Shown here: one piece after another, positions 53,460-63,521 of the stretch
Layout of the letters: each line of letters opens with the position of its first letter
How positions within the stretch are numbered: position 1 is the stretch's first letter
DNA from: Candidatus Melainabacteria bacterium
GTDB taxonomy: Bacteria > Cyanobacteriota > Vampirovibrionia > 2-02-FULL-35-15
Assembly (NCBI GenBank): GCA_023250155.1
Contig: JAHFBG010000001.1
Coordinates: 491,855-555,854, forward strand
Length of the DNA stretch: 64,000 nucleotides
Direction of reading: 5' to 3'
Notes under the pieces: model-generated
The model's input: only the letters and a program-made list of their open reading frames with translations
What the model was told of the DNA's origin: nothing
Database searches by the model: none
Position numbers and translations under genes: made by a program

Positions 53460-53666
53460 CTAATCTTTAATTCTTAGATCTTCTAAAATTCCCTTGGCAA
53501 TTTTTTCTGAGCTAAAGCTTAGCTTTCCTTTTTTATATTCCTCTTTAAGCTTAGTAATTTCTTTTTGCCTTTGTTGCTTAAAAGCTTCTTCTTCCTTAGA
53601 GTGCTCTTCTGCACATTTTTTATGTGATTCCTTTTTAAGAGATTTATGCTTAGTCTTCATATTCAT
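53460..53666 (-). CDS. Small charged coiled-coil protein
   Basis: A 68-residue, Lys/Glu-rich protein, converging on mnmE. After a basic N-terminus it ends in SEKIAKGILEDLRIKD, which recalls the C-terminal helix of the anti-sigma factor FlgM, but similarity this short is weak. No ribosome binding site is evident. Confidence 0.4.
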   Translation of the reverse strand: MNMKTKHKSLKKESHKKCAEEHSKEEEAFKQQRQKEITKLKEEYKKGKLSFSSEKIAKGILEDLRIKD

Positions 53667-53981
53667 AATTATAGTTATACAGTAGATCTGTAAAATTAAG
53701 CCTAGATAAACAAAATATAAAGATATAACATTATCTTAATCTTCTTTACAAAGCTTAATTTGAGCATAGTGTTATTTTTATACTTAAAATAGAAATTTGG
53801 TTGAAAATGCTGTTTATAATTGATTTATTAGTTGTTTGTGAATGTAAAATGCATAACAGGATAATGAACAAAACTAATCAAAATAATGTCATTTTATCCA
53901 AATGATAATTCGTATAGTCATTAAATGTTAATCATTTACTAAAATGCTGATGTAGAATATTTAGGTTTGGAGGAAATTAGA
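53667..53981. other. Intergenic region, nothing recognised
   Basis: 315 AT-rich bases between divergent genes. I see no gene, palindrome or repeat that I can support, apart from the GGAGG ribosome binding site of the next gene at its end. Confidence 0.5.
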
Positions 53982-54803
53982 ATGGCAGAAACGACCCAAA
54001 TAAACAAATTTAGGCAAAAAAAACTTAGGAATTTAAGCAGTAAAACTAAACATAAAGATGATACGTTAAGCAATGAATACTTTTACCCTAAGCAAAATTT
54101 ATATACCAGACAAGAGTTTGAATTACTAGACACGATTTACTCAGATGAACCATCTACTATTCCTGAAGCGATAAATAAAGAAGATGCTCAATTAAGTGAC
54201 TTTTGGCCTCAGAATAAAGAAGACTATTTAAATGTAGCCCAAAGTAAAAACAATTTTTTCAAAAATCTTACTTGGTTTATGGCTGGAGTAATGTCAACAT
54301 CAGCTGTATGGCTTATATACTTTCAATTAAGTGTGCATCAAATAAAATCTAAAGCTGATACACAAATTGTATTTCAAAAATCTGCCAATATTATGACAGA
54401 TAAGACAGTGGATAAAGTAGCAACACAAACTTTGGAAAAACAGAAAACAGAAGCCTTAGTCCAAAATGAAAATAATCAAGCTATTGTTTCACAAGCTGTT
54501 CAAGCTAGTAAGCCAGTAGTTATTCCTTGGGTAAATTGGTTTAATGTACCACCAAAGAAAGTAGAAGCACCTAAACAAGTTCTACCATCATTACCACAAC
54601 AAGCAGTAAAAGCTACTGTACCTCAAGCACAAATAACTCCAAAAGTTAGATATCACACAATAGGAAATGGTGACTCACTATGGATAGTGGCAAATAAATA
54701 CTACTCAAATCCATCTCCTGAAAATATAAGTAAAATAATGAAAGCAAATAATATGAAACGGGTGGGTATACTTTCTGTTGGGCAAAAAATAGTTGTTCCA
54801 TAA
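53982..54803 (+). CDS. Membrane-anchored LysM domain protein
   Basis: A 273-residue protein. ATG at 53982 follows GGAGG at 8 bases. A cytosolic N-terminus of about 90 residues is followed by a transmembrane helix near 95-115 (FMAGVMSTSAVWLIYFQLSV), a Gln/Lys/Val-rich periplasmic linker, and a C-terminal LysM domain (RYHTIGNGDSLWIVANKYYS ... ILSVGQKIVVP, about 223-273) that binds peptidoglycan. Its stop codon directly abuts the ATG of the downstream lipoprotein gene, so the two are in one operon. Confidence 0.82.
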   Translation: MAETTQINKFRQKKLRNLSSKTKHKDDTLSNEYFYPKQNLYTRQEFELLDTIYSDEPSTIPEAINKEDAQLSDFWPQNKEDYLNVAQSKNNFFKNLTWFMAGVMSTSAVWLIYFQLSVHQIKSKADTQIVFQKSANIMTDKTVDKVATQTLEKQKTEALVQNENNQAIVSQAVQASKPVVIPWVNWFNVPPKKVEAPKQVLPSLPQQAVKATVPQAQITPKVRYHTIGNGDSLWIVANKYYSNPSPENISKIMKANNMKRVGILSVGQKIVVP

Positions 54804-56612
54804 ATGAAATTTTTAATTTTTGTTCTGTTTTTCTTGTGTTTGGTAATCAGCAGCTGTAGAGATGTTGCATGCAACGTCTCTACAGCACAACAACACATCA
54901 ACATACCCGCACCTCCAAAAACAGAAACAATCAACAACATTGATTACAAACAGGTTCAAACTCCAGTTGGAAAATTTGGCGGAGTATTAAATTTATCTAT
55001 TTATGGTTCTGGTCCTAAAACATTCAATCTATGGGCATCTAGTGACAATACAAGCAGTACCCTTGGTGGTTTGCTTTTTGATAGTTTATTTGAAACTGAT
55101 CCTGATACAGGAGAAGTCATACCTCATCTTGCTAAAAGCTATGAAGTTAAAGATGGTGGAAAAACAATTATTGTTAAATTAAGAAAAGGTATTAAATGGT
55201 CTGATGGTATTCCTATTACAAGTGATGATGTGGTTTTTACATGGAATAATATCGTGTTTACCGGTATAGAAGGAGGAGGGTTCCAATCACTTTGTTTAAT
55301 AGATGGAAAATATCCGACAGTAAAAAAAATTGATGATACAACAATTGAGTTTATGACACACATTGTTTTTGCACCCTTTTTACGACAGATAGGATACCAA
55401 CCAGCTCCAAAACACATATTTGAACCACTATTAAAAAATACAGGGAGTCTTGAAAATACAAAAAAAACTTTCTTAGGGTTTTGGAGTACTGATACAAAAC
55501 CAGAAAGATTTGTAACCAGTGGCCCTTTTAAACTTGCTCGCTATATACAAGGAGAAAGAATTGAGTTTGTAAAGAATAAGAACTACTATGTAATAAATAC
55601 GGAGAATAAAAAGCTTCCTTATTTTGAAAAAGTGATTTATACACTGGTTCAGGATTCTACCCTTGAACTGTTTAAATTTTTAGCAGGTGAAATTGATGTT
55701 GTATCTGTTCGAGGAGAAGATGTAGCTCTTGTAAAAAATCTTGAAAAGAAAAAGAAAAACTTTCAGGTTATAAATCTTGGTCCAAGTTCAGGCACTGAGT
55801 TTTTAATTTTTAATTTGCATAAAGAAGATCGTAAGGGTGTATCACAATACACTCCAACAGAATGGTTTAACAATGACTATTTCAGACAGGCAGTTTCTCA
55901 TGCCATTGATAGATTAGGAATTGTTGACAATGTTTTAGGTGGTGTTGGAAAACCACTCTTTACATCAGAGTCCCTACCGTCAATATTCTTAAATAAAAAA
56001 ATTGCAGGTGGTTATCCACAAGATTTAAAACTTTCAAAAGAGTTATTAAAAAAAGGTGGGTTTGTTTGGAATGATAGTGAAGAACTTTTAGACTCAAAAG
56101 GTCAGAAGGTTGAGTTCACTATTCTTACTAATGCTGAAAACATTACGCGTCAAGCAATTGCTGTAATTATTCAGGATGACTTAAAAAAGCTTGGTATTAA
56201 AGTAAACATTAGACCAATTGATTTTAATACACTAATTGGTAGATCTGATTCGGGAGACTGGGAAGCAATAATAATAGGCTTTACGGGTGGTTTCTTTGAA
56301 CCAAATGAAGGTGCAAATGTCTGGAAGTTAGATGGCAGGCTGCATATGTTTGATCAAAAGCCACATACACCAAGGAATTGGGAGATTGAGATAGATAAGA
56401 TTTTTAATGAAGCCACTAAAGTCATAGATTTTACTTATAGAAAAAAGCTTTATGACAAGTTCCAAGAGGTTGTCTATGACAAGCTTCCTTTTATATATTT
56501 AACTTCACCATTAAGAATATTTGCAGTCCAAAATAATCTGGGTAATATAAGACCTACAATTTATGGAGGAGTAATTTACAATATGGAGAGTATATACAAA
56601 AAAAGTAAATAG
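54804..56612 (+). CDS. Peptide ABC transporter substrate-binding lipoprotein (family 5), second copy
   Basis: A 602-residue OppA/DppA-type solute-binding protein. The signal ends in the lipobox VISSC (Cys18). Directly after it the chain is repeat-derived: RDVACNVST from a 32-base palindrome and AQQHINIPAPPKTE from an 8-bp array, forming the linker between lipid anchor and folded domain. Family features follow: LGGLLFDSLFETDPDTGEVI, KDGGKTIIVKLRKGIKWSDG, and YFRQAVSHAIDR. Cotranscribed with the LysM gene. No permease genes are adjacent. Confidence 0.88.
   Translation: MKFLIFVLFFLCLVISSCRDVACNVSTAQQHINIPAPPKTETINNIDYKQVQTPVGKFGGVLNLSIYGSGPKTFNLWASSDNTSSTLGGLLFDSLFETDPDTGEVIPHLAKSYEVKDGGKTIIVKLRKGIKWSDGIPITSDDVVFTWNNIVFTGIEGGGFQSLCLIDGKYPTVKKIDDTTIEFMTHIVFAPFLRQIGYQPAPKHIFEPLLKNTGSLENTKKTFLGFWSTDTKPERFVTSGPFKLARYIQGERIEFVKNKNYYVINTENKKLPYFEKVIYTLVQDSTLELFKFLAGEIDVVSVRGEDVALVKNLEKKKKNFQVINLGPSSGTEFLIFNLHKEDRKGVSQYTPTEWFNNDYFRQAVSHAIDRLGIVDNVLGGVGKPLFTSESLPSIFLNKKIAGGYPQDLKLSKELLKKGGFVWNDSEELLDSKGQKVEFTILTNAENITRQAIAVIIQDDLKKLGIKVNIRPIDFNTLIGRSDSGDWEAIIIGFTGGFFEPNEGANVWKLDGRLHMFDQKPHTPRNWEIEIDKIFNEATKVIDFTYRKKLYDKFQEVVYDKLPFIYLTSPLRIFAVQNNLGNIRPTIYGGVIYNMESIYKKSK
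54854..54885. repeat. 32-base palindrome in lipoprotein gene
   Basis: CTGTAGAGA...TCTCTACAG around GTTGCATGCAAC; the only departure from perfect symmetry is one G-T pair. It encodes the CRDVACNVST segment after the lipobox. I recall similar palindromes in many cyanobacterial genomes but cannot verify that here. Confidence 0.85.
54887..54918 (+). repeat. 8-bp tandem array (ACATCARY) in lipoprotein gene
   Basis: Four diverged octamers: ACAACAAC, ACATCAAC, ATACCCGC, ACCTCCAA. The array begins 1 base after the palindrome; its last unit equals the last unit of the array at 18134. Confidence 0.65.
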
Positions 56613-56637
56613 AAAATAGAAGATAGAGAGTAGTTTA
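56610..56637 (+). repeat. 7-bp tandem array, TAGAAAA family
   Basis: Four heptamers: TAGAAAA, TAGAAGA, TAGAGAG, TAGTTTA. The first TAG is the stop codon of the lipoprotein gene. Confidence 0.6.
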
Positions 56638-56872
56638 AAGAATAGATGATACAACCATGTCAACACGTATATCTGTACTGTAACAGAAAAATATTAAATC
56701 TTTGCTAAAAAATTCAGGAGACCTCCTCTTTGTAGTAATAATTTAAAGACTGATTTGCTTAGAAAGCTTTTGCCTACTGTAATTTAAATACAAATTAAAT
56801 ATTCAGTTAGATAAGAGAAGTATAAAAAAATCGGCCGGAAGAAGGATAAATAAAAAAAGGAGGGTGATTACC

Positions 56873-57178
56873 TTGGCTACAGCAACAAAAAGAACTCTAA
56901 AACCATTACAAGACAAAGTAATTGTTCAAAAATTAGAACCTGAAGAAAAAACATCAGGAGGTATTCTTTTACCAGATACCACAAAAGAAAAACCACAAGA
57001 AGGTAAAGTAATCGCAGTAGGTCCTGGAGCAGTCGATGAAAAAGGACAAAGAAAACCACTAGATGTGAAAGAAAATGATCTTGTGCTTTTTGCAAAGTAC
57101 AGTGGTACTGAAGTTAAGTTAGACGGAGAAGAATATCTTATTCTTTCTGAAAGAGATATTTTGGCAGTAATTAAATAA
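56873..57178 (+). CDS. groES: Co-chaperonin GroES
   Basis: The lid of the GroEL chamber, 101 residues. [20 protein letters not shown] at 8-27 and [16 protein letters not shown] (mobile loop) near 29-44 are typical. TTG at 56873 is chosen because AAGGAGG is 9 bases upstream, while the GTG at 56864 overlaps the ribosome binding site. It is 32 bases before groEL. The region upstream has no CIRCE element (TTAGCACTC-N9-GAGTGCTAA), so HrcA control is not evident. Confidence 0.96.
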   Translation: MATATKRTLKPLQDKVIVQKLEPEEKTSGGILLPDTTKEKPQEGKVIAVGPGAVDEKGQRKPLDVKENDLVLFAKYSGTEVKLDGEEYLILSERDILAVIK

Positions 57179-57198
57179 AACAAAAACAATAAGCTTAA

Positions 57199-58845
<1,647 letters not shown>

Positions 58846-58873
58846 AATAAATCCACGAAATGGTGAAAAAATT

Positions 58874-58906
58874 AGAGGGGCTTGTTATGCAAGTCCCTCT
58901 TTTTTT
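58874..58906 (+). terminator. Rho-independent terminator of groESL
   Basis: AGAGGG-g-CTTG, loop TTATG, CAAG-t-CCCTCT, followed by a run of T. This is the clearest intrinsic terminator in the window. Confidence 0.9.
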
Positions 58907-59008
58907 ATTAGGACTAAAATCCTATAACTTTCTCTTAAAGTAGCAAAGGTATATTGGACTATTCGTATATTAGTGATTTATGCTATGCATCTAAATTAGG
59001 AGGCTTTT

Positions 59009-59683
59009 ATGAATGTAGGCAGAGTAGAACAAAACATTAATGTAAAGCCTAATGATCAAAACATAGATCCAGAGCAAGCATTAAATGGGCTACTCAAAGA
59101 TAGATATGATGAGCTTTCCCAAAAGAGAGAAGATTTTGGGGTAAGGGTACAAAGTCAACCAAATAATCAATCTCAGCAAAAGATAGAACCATTTGTATCA
59201 CATTACCCACCAGGCTCACAGGAAGAGCTTAAAGAGTATTACGCATGGCTGAGGCAAATTTATCCAGATATAAAGCCATATGTACCACATCATCCAGATA
59301 ATCCACAGCAAGAGTTTGAAGATTATCAAGTATGGCATCGAAATCGCCCAGATAATCCACTCAATAGACCAGGCAATCAACCACTTAAGCAAGTAATAGA
59401 GAAATTTGTATATGGTAATAAAGATATGCCTAACTTTGGTCATGACTTTGAGGGGGCTGCGAATTACATGGAAAAAAATATGCTTCCTACACTTAAAAAT
59501 GAAATTGCTAAATCTACATTACCTAAAGTTTGGAAAGAGCACTTCCTCCAAACAGCCCAACAAGGTCTTAATTTTATAAAGAATGGTGATCTCAGCACTG
59601 CTCGTCAATTATTCGAAAAGATGCTTTGGGGACCATCAGTAGTGCCACCAAGTAGTTCTGGGGTAAGTTTTACAGAATGGTAA
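59009..59683 (+). CDS. Orphan Pro/Gln-rich protein
   Basis: A 224-residue protein with AGGAGG before the ATG. The N-terminal 60 residues are polar and disordered. Two related segments HYPPGSQEELKEYYAWLRQI (about 68-87) and HHPDNPQQEFEDYQVWHRNR (about 95-114) form a short tandem repeat. The C-terminal part is helical. No signal peptide, no family recognised. It belongs to the group of strong-Shine-Dalgarno orphans. Confidence 0.6.
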   Translation: MNVGRVEQNINVKPNDQNIDPEQALNGLLKDRYDELSQKREDFGVRVQSQPNNQSQQKIEPFVSHYPPGSQEELKEYYAWLRQIYPDIKPYVPHHPDNPQQEFEDYQVWHRNRPDNPLNRPGNQPLKQVIEKFVYGNKDMPNFGHDFEGAANYMEKNMLPTLKNEIAKSTLPKVWKEHFLQTAQQGLNFIKNGDLSTARQLFEKMLWGPSVVPPSSSGVSFTEW

Positions 59684-59685
59684 TT

Positions 59686-60717
59686 TTACGCAGTAACAGC
59701 TTCTTTATCTTTTTTCTTAGGTCCAGCCCACCACTCAGCGCCACCTTTGCCTTTACCGTAGACATATGTAGAAACAGCACCAGCAGAGCTTGCAGCCTCA
59801 CCAAATTCCATAACAATTAAATGTCGCTTTCCTACATATTCTGTAGCATCACCTATTGCAAAAATTCCAGGTAGATTGGTTTTGCAGATTTCATGTGTTT
59901 TAATCAATCCTTTTTCATTCAATTCTAAACCCCACTTTTTAAGGGCATCAACAGTAGGTTTAAATCCTGCACAAATAATTATGCTTTGAACAGGAAATGA
60001 TTTTTCTTCATTTGTTTGATTGTTAAAAACAGTGACTTTCTCTACCTTGCCAGCTCCTTCTATTTTTCTTATTTCATAGGGAATAAGAAAATCAATTTCA
60101 CCAGCTTGACCCAATGCTTTTACTAAATTCACTGCGCCAATATGTGCTTTAAATCCATCACGTCTGTGTATTAAAGTAACTCTTTTTGCTAGATCTTTTA
60201 GTGTACATGTCCAATCCATTGCACTGTCACCACCACCTACGAGCAAGACATCTTGCCCTTTAAAATCAGCTAAAGATTTTACTGTATAAGATAATCCTTT
60301 TCCAAGATATTCATCTTCGCCAGGAGCTCCTAATTTAATGGGTGAAAATGCACCTTTTCCAGTAGCTACAATTACAGTTTTTGATTTAAATGTTTTTTTT
60401 GACTTACAGCAAAGATGCCAGACACCATCTACATGCTTCATTTCATCTACACTTTGGTTGTATTCTACAAGTGGTTCTATTTGCATGACTTGCTCAATCA
60501 ATTTATTTGCTAATTCTTGACCAGTACATTCAATAATTCCAGGAACATCATAAACAGGCTTTTCTGGGTATAAGGCAGCAGGTTGACCACCTAAAAAATC
60601 AAGAGCCTCAAGTATCATAGGCTTCATTCCACCTGTTCCACAATAAAATGCTGCCATTAAGCTTGCTGGCCCACCACCAATAATTATTACGTCATGTATC
60701 TTGTCTGTGTTACTCAT
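59686..60717 (-). CDS. Ferredoxin-NADP reductase, thioredoxin reductase-like type
   Basis: FAD/NAD(P)-binding oxidoreductase of about 343 residues. IIGGGPASLMAAFYCG at about 12-27 binds FAD, GGQPAALYPEKPVYDVPG follows, and VGGGDSAMDW near 163-172 binds NADPH. The CxxC redox pair of thioredoxin reductase is missing, which fits the type-2 ferredoxin-NADP+ reductase group (YumC/TrxR-like). It would link ferredoxin reduced by KorAB to NADPH. ATG at 60717 with GAGG upstream is preferred over a more upstream ATG. It converges on the orphan at 59009. Confidence 0.88.
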   Translation of the reverse strand: MSNTDKIHDVIIIGGGPASLMAAFYCGTGGMKPMILEALDFLGGQPAALYPEKPVYDVPGIIECTGQELANKLIEQVMQIEPLVEYNQSVDEMKHVDGVWHLCCKSKKTFKSKTVIVATGKGAFSPIKLGAPGEDEYLGKGLSYTVKSLADFKGQDVLLVGGGDSAMDWTCTLKDLAKRVTLIHRRDGFKAHIGAVNLVKALGQAGEIDFLIPYEIRKIEGAGKVEKVTVFNNQTNEEKSFPVQSIIICAGFKPTVDALKKWGLELNEKGLIKTHEICKTNLPGIFAIGDATEYVGKRHLIVMEFGEAASSAGAVSTYVYGKGKGGAEWWAGPKKKDKEAVTA

Positions 60718-60806
60718 GTTTTCTGTCCTCGTTTCTAAAATCAAATCTTGTTCTTATAGAGCTCAAGACAAGCTTGAGCTTTCATTGACTAGGCCTTTCA
60801 TTTGAT

Positions 60807-60838
60807 CGGATTTACTGAATAAATCAGATAAATCCTTT
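60807..60838. repeat. GGATTTA...TAAATCC hairpin repeat, copy 2
   Basis: Same 32 bases as copy 1 (30669-30700) except that the inner CCGA/TCGG stem is CTGA/TCAG. The two changes restore pairing. Confidence 0.8.
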
Positions 60839-60867
60839 CTTTGCTAGAACATTATACCAATCTGCCT

Positions 60868-60899
60868 ATGTGGGTAACAGTCGCAACTGTTACCTACAT
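60868..60899 (+). promoter_or_regulatory. 14-bp hairpin upstream of oxidoreductase promoter
   Basis: ATGTGGGTAACAGT and ACTGTTACCTACAT pair (one G-T) around CGCA. It lies just before a promoter-like pair TTGTGT-16-TACAAT (60901-60928), so as DNA it could be an operator. As RNA it would belong to a transcript starting further upstream. Confidence 0.5.
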
Positions 60900-60961
60900 T
60901 TGTGTCTATACCGTAATGTTATACAATAGTCCTTTAGAAGGATTAACAAGGAGAGAAAAAA

Positions 60962-61990
60962 ATGATTAACGTTGCAATATTAGGTTCAGGTGGCCTTGGT
61001 CAAAACATGGCATTATTAATTGAACAAAAAAAAGAATTTAAATTAGTAGGAATATGTGACAGAACTGGTTATTACTTTTGTGAAAGTGGCATTGATGGAA
61101 AAACTATAAAAGAAGCAAAGGAGGTTGAAAAAGTAAAAGGTGCCATAGCATCATCTAACCCAATAAAAGAATTAATCACGACTTATAAAAATAAAATAAA
61201 TGCAATTTTTATTGCACTGCCAAATCTACCTAATGAGTTTATTCCAAATGTGGCAAGAGATATTGTTAAAAGTGGTTACAAAGGGGTTATTGTAGATGCC
61301 CTAAAAAGAACTTGTGCAGTTGAAATGATAAAAGATCTTGATCGTGATTTTAAAGCAAGTGATATTTTATATCTTACGGGTTGTGGTGCTACACCAGGTT
61401 TGCTTACAGCAGCAGCAGCACTAGCAGCACAGTCTTTTGTGGAAGTCTTAGATGTGACGATTACATTTGGTGTTGGAATTAGCAACTGGGAAAGTTATAA
61501 AGCTACTATTCGAGAAGATATTGGACATCTTGAAGGATTTAATCCTGATATAGTTTCTAAAATGACTGATGAAGAAATCGAAAAAGAATTAGAAAAAAGA
61601 AATGGTATCTTAGAGCTTCATAACATGGAGCATGCAGATGACATAATGCTTGAGCTTGCAAGTGTATGTCCAAGAGATAGAGTTACAACTGGTGGTGTAG
61701 TAGATACAAGAAATTCTAAAAAACCACTTTCTACGAATGTAAAAATCACAGGGAAAACCTTTGATGGACAAGTCTCCACACATAGGTTTGTTTTAGGTGA
61801 TGAAACTACCATGGGAGCAAATGTAAATGGACCAATTCTTGGCTATATGAAATCTGGAATGTGGCTTTATAGCCTTGGTGTAAGAGGTTCACTAACATCT
61901 GCCCAAGTAATGCCCCATTTTGGAGTGGCTAAGGAAAATTATCTAGAGATTCAAAAAAAGCAAAAAACAGAAGTTTGTCTTTTAGTATAA
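60962..61990 (+). CDS. Saccharopine dehydrogenase-like oxidoreductase, cyanobacterial type
   Basis: A 342-residue NAD(P)-binding protein with GSGGLGQNMALLIEQ at 8-22. The motifs FIALPNLPNEF, VDALKRT, TGCGATPGLLTAAAALAAQS, TFGVGISNWESYKATIREDI, NMEHADD and GGVVDTRNSKKPLSTNVK are almost letter for letter those I know from a conserved cyanobacterial family annotated as saccharopine dehydrogenase-like. The substrate is not known to me. AAGGAGAG precedes the ATG. It converges on the HEAT-repeat gene with a 7-base gap. Confidence 0.82.
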   Translation: MINVAILGSGGLGQNMALLIEQKKEFKLVGICDRTGYYFCESGIDGKTIKEAKEVEKVKGAIASSNPIKELITTYKNKINAIFIALPNLPNEFIPNVARDIVKSGYKGVIVDALKRTCAVEMIKDLDRDFKASDILYLTGCGATPGLLTAAAALAAQSFVEVLDVTITFGVGISNWESYKATIREDIGHLEGFNPDIVSKMTDEEIEKELEKRNGILELHNMEHADDIMLELASVCPRDRVTTGGVVDTRNSKKPLSTNVKITGKTFDGQVSTHRFVLGDETTMGANVNGPILGYMKSGMWLYSLGVRGSLTSAQVMPHFGVAKENYLEIQKKQKTEVCLLV

Positions 61991-61997
61991 AAGAAAT

Positions 61998-62975
61998 TTA
62001 CTCTGATTGAAGTATTTCTCGAAGTATATCTTCTATTACATCTCTTATAGTCTTGTTACTACTTTTTTGTAAAGCTTGTAATAGAGCAAGAACTGCTACT
62101 TCTTTTGCTTCTGCACCAATCTGTCCAAGGGCTGATACTGCTTCCTTTCTAACATGTTCACTTTCATCACCTAAGGCATTTATTAGTGCAGGAACTGTTT
62201 CTTTTACATCCTTTCCAATATTTCTAAGTCCAAATATTGCATAATACCTAACATCTGCGTCCTTATCATCTAAAGCTTTTATTAGTCCTAAAACTGCTTC
62301 TTTTCCAACAGATACTCCAAGAGCAAGCGTTGCGTTAAATCTACTCTGTTTATCCTCATTGTCTAAAGCTTTTATTAGTGCAGGAACTGCTTCTTCTCCA
62401 AGACTACTAAGAATAGGTACTACAAAAGAGGTAATCCTTGACTTACGACCTAAAGCTTTTATTAATTCTGGAATTGCCTCTTTTGTTTCTTTAGCAATAA
62501 CATGTCTAAGAGCCCATGCTCCACGAAGTTGAACACCGTCATCTTCATCACCTAAGGTATTTATTAGTGCAGGGATTGCTTCTTTTGCATCCTTTCCAAT
62601 ATGTCCAAGAGCACTTGCTGCAAAAAATTTAACATCTGGATCCTTATCATCTAAAGCTTTTATTAGTTCTGGAATTGGGTCTTTTATTTCTGTACCAATC
62701 TGCTCAAGAATATATGCCACAGAATATCTTTCATCTGGTTTAAGATGATATTTTATGATTTCTATAAATTTACTTCCTGATTCATAAATTGGTTTTCCAC
62801 TGCTGATAGGATCACTTCCAAGAGAACCACCACTAGTTGTTTCATCACCAGTTTTAAAAGTAAATCCTAAAGCTTCTTTTCTTTGTTGTAATAATTGTTT
62901 TCTAGGTAATTCTGCTTCATGTAAAGGATAAAACCTTTGTGTATTGTGTTGTCCTAGTGCTGATGTATAAACCAT
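61998..62975 (-). CDS. HEAT-repeat (PBS-lyase type) protein
   Basis: A 325-residue protein with AAGGAGGG before the ATG. The first 70 residues are disordered (ending near SGGSLGSDPISSG). From about 85 on there are about seven HEAT repeats of about 32-35 residues, such as PELIKALDDKDPDVKFFAAS, PALINTLGDEDDGVQLRGAW and PALINALGDESEHVRKEAVS. They are nearly identical at DNA level, indicating recent internal duplication. PBS-lyase HEAT repeats are common in cyanobacteria, but no bilin-lyase motif is evident. It is probably a protein-binding scaffold. Confidence 0.75.
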   Translation of the reverse strand: MVYTSALGQHNTQRFYPLHEAELPRKQLLQQRKEALGFTFKTGDETTSGGSLGSDPISSGKPIYESGSKFIEIIKYHLKPDERYSVAYILEQIGTEIKDPIPELIKALDDKDPDVKFFAASALGHIGKDAKEAIPALINTLGDEDDGVQLRGAWALRHVIAKETKEAIPELIKALGRKSRITSFVVPILSSLGEEAVPALIKALDNEDKQSRFNATLALGVSVGKEAVLGLIKALDDKDADVRYYAIFGLRNIGKDVKETVPALINALGDESEHVRKEAVSALGQIGAEAKEVAVLALLQALQKSSNKTIRDVIEDILREILQSE

Positions 62976-63109
62976 TTTTCCCTCCTTTTATAAATAACTC
63001 TAAAATTGTAAGTTCAATACTATCAACTACAAAAAAAAATACATTAAATGAATTTAAGCTACAGACAAATTTTGCTGAAAACTAAGTGTAAACACAAGCA
63101 ATTTATCAA

Positions 63110-63129
63110 ATCTTAAGATTTAGGTTAAG
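63110..63129 (-). promoter_or_regulatory. CTTAACCT/CTTAAGAT repeat upstream of HEAT gene
   Basis: On the minus strand CTTAACCT is followed after 4 bases by CTTAAGAT (12-base period), about 140 bases upstream of the HEAT gene start. AATCTTAAGATT here is also a perfect 12-base palindrome. Confidence 0.3.
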
Positions 63130-63266
63130 AGAATGGAGTAAAAATATTTGGAGAAAATAAGACGCCTGGTGCATATAGATTGTTTTGGCATTATCAAAGT
63201 AAGGATGTTATAAGGATAGTAGCAATAACACCACATTTATAAGCACACAAAATATGTTGCGTACTT

Positions 63267-63390
63267 GCTTAGAGAGCATTTGTCTGGTTTATCCAGCAAA
63301 TGCGACCGATCGAAAAGATTGGTCAATGGAAGCTCCAGCTTGTCTGGAGCTATATAAAAAGAAACGGCACTTTTGGTGCCGCCTCTAAAC
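63267..63390. ncRNA. Candidate structured RNA with four hairpins
   Basis: An 8-base closing helix (63267-63274 with 63383-63390) encloses four hairpins in a row: GCATTTG-t-CTGG/CCAGCAAATGC, GACCGATC/GATTGGTC, AGCTCCAG/CTGGAGCT and CGGCAC/GTGCCG. The strand is uncertain: the closing helix pairs fully only on the minus strand (one G-U), while the second hairpin does so only on the plus strand. Plus-strand TTGGCA-18-TATAAG near 63193-63222 and minus-strand TTGACA at 63447-63442 are possible promoters. On the minus strand the last hairpin is followed by TTTCTTTTT, like a terminator. No known RNA family recognised. Confidence 0.4.
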
Positions 63391-63521
63391 TTGTTGATTA
63401 ATCCGCCTTATATTATTACTATCTCAAATTTTGTCCCCTTATGTCAACTAAGAAATGGTTAAAATCATTGTTGTATGGGGTTTACCCCGGTACCCCCGTA
63501 TGGCAGGTTAAAATATAATTA

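Larger units (their letters stand above)
62976..63521. other. Long intergenic region with structured elements
   Basis: 546 bases with no convincing protein gene. It holds CTTAAC-type repeats upstream of the HEAT gene (63110-63129), a cluster of four hairpins inside a closing helix (63267-63390), a minus-strand promoter-like sequence near 63447-63418, and a GGGG-TTTA-CCCC palindrome (63477-63488) upstream of hisI. Confidence 0.7.

Noticed and set aside
56640..56872. CIRCE heat-shock element before groES
   Set aside because: Searched by eye for TTAGCACTC-N9-GAGTGCTAA; nothing similar is present. AGGAG-AC-CTCCT near 56720 is too short to be CIRCE.
63267..63390. tmRNA, 6S RNA, SRP RNA or RNase P RNA
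   Set aside because: None of their conserved sequence blocks could be found; only a new or unrecognised structured RNA remains possible.
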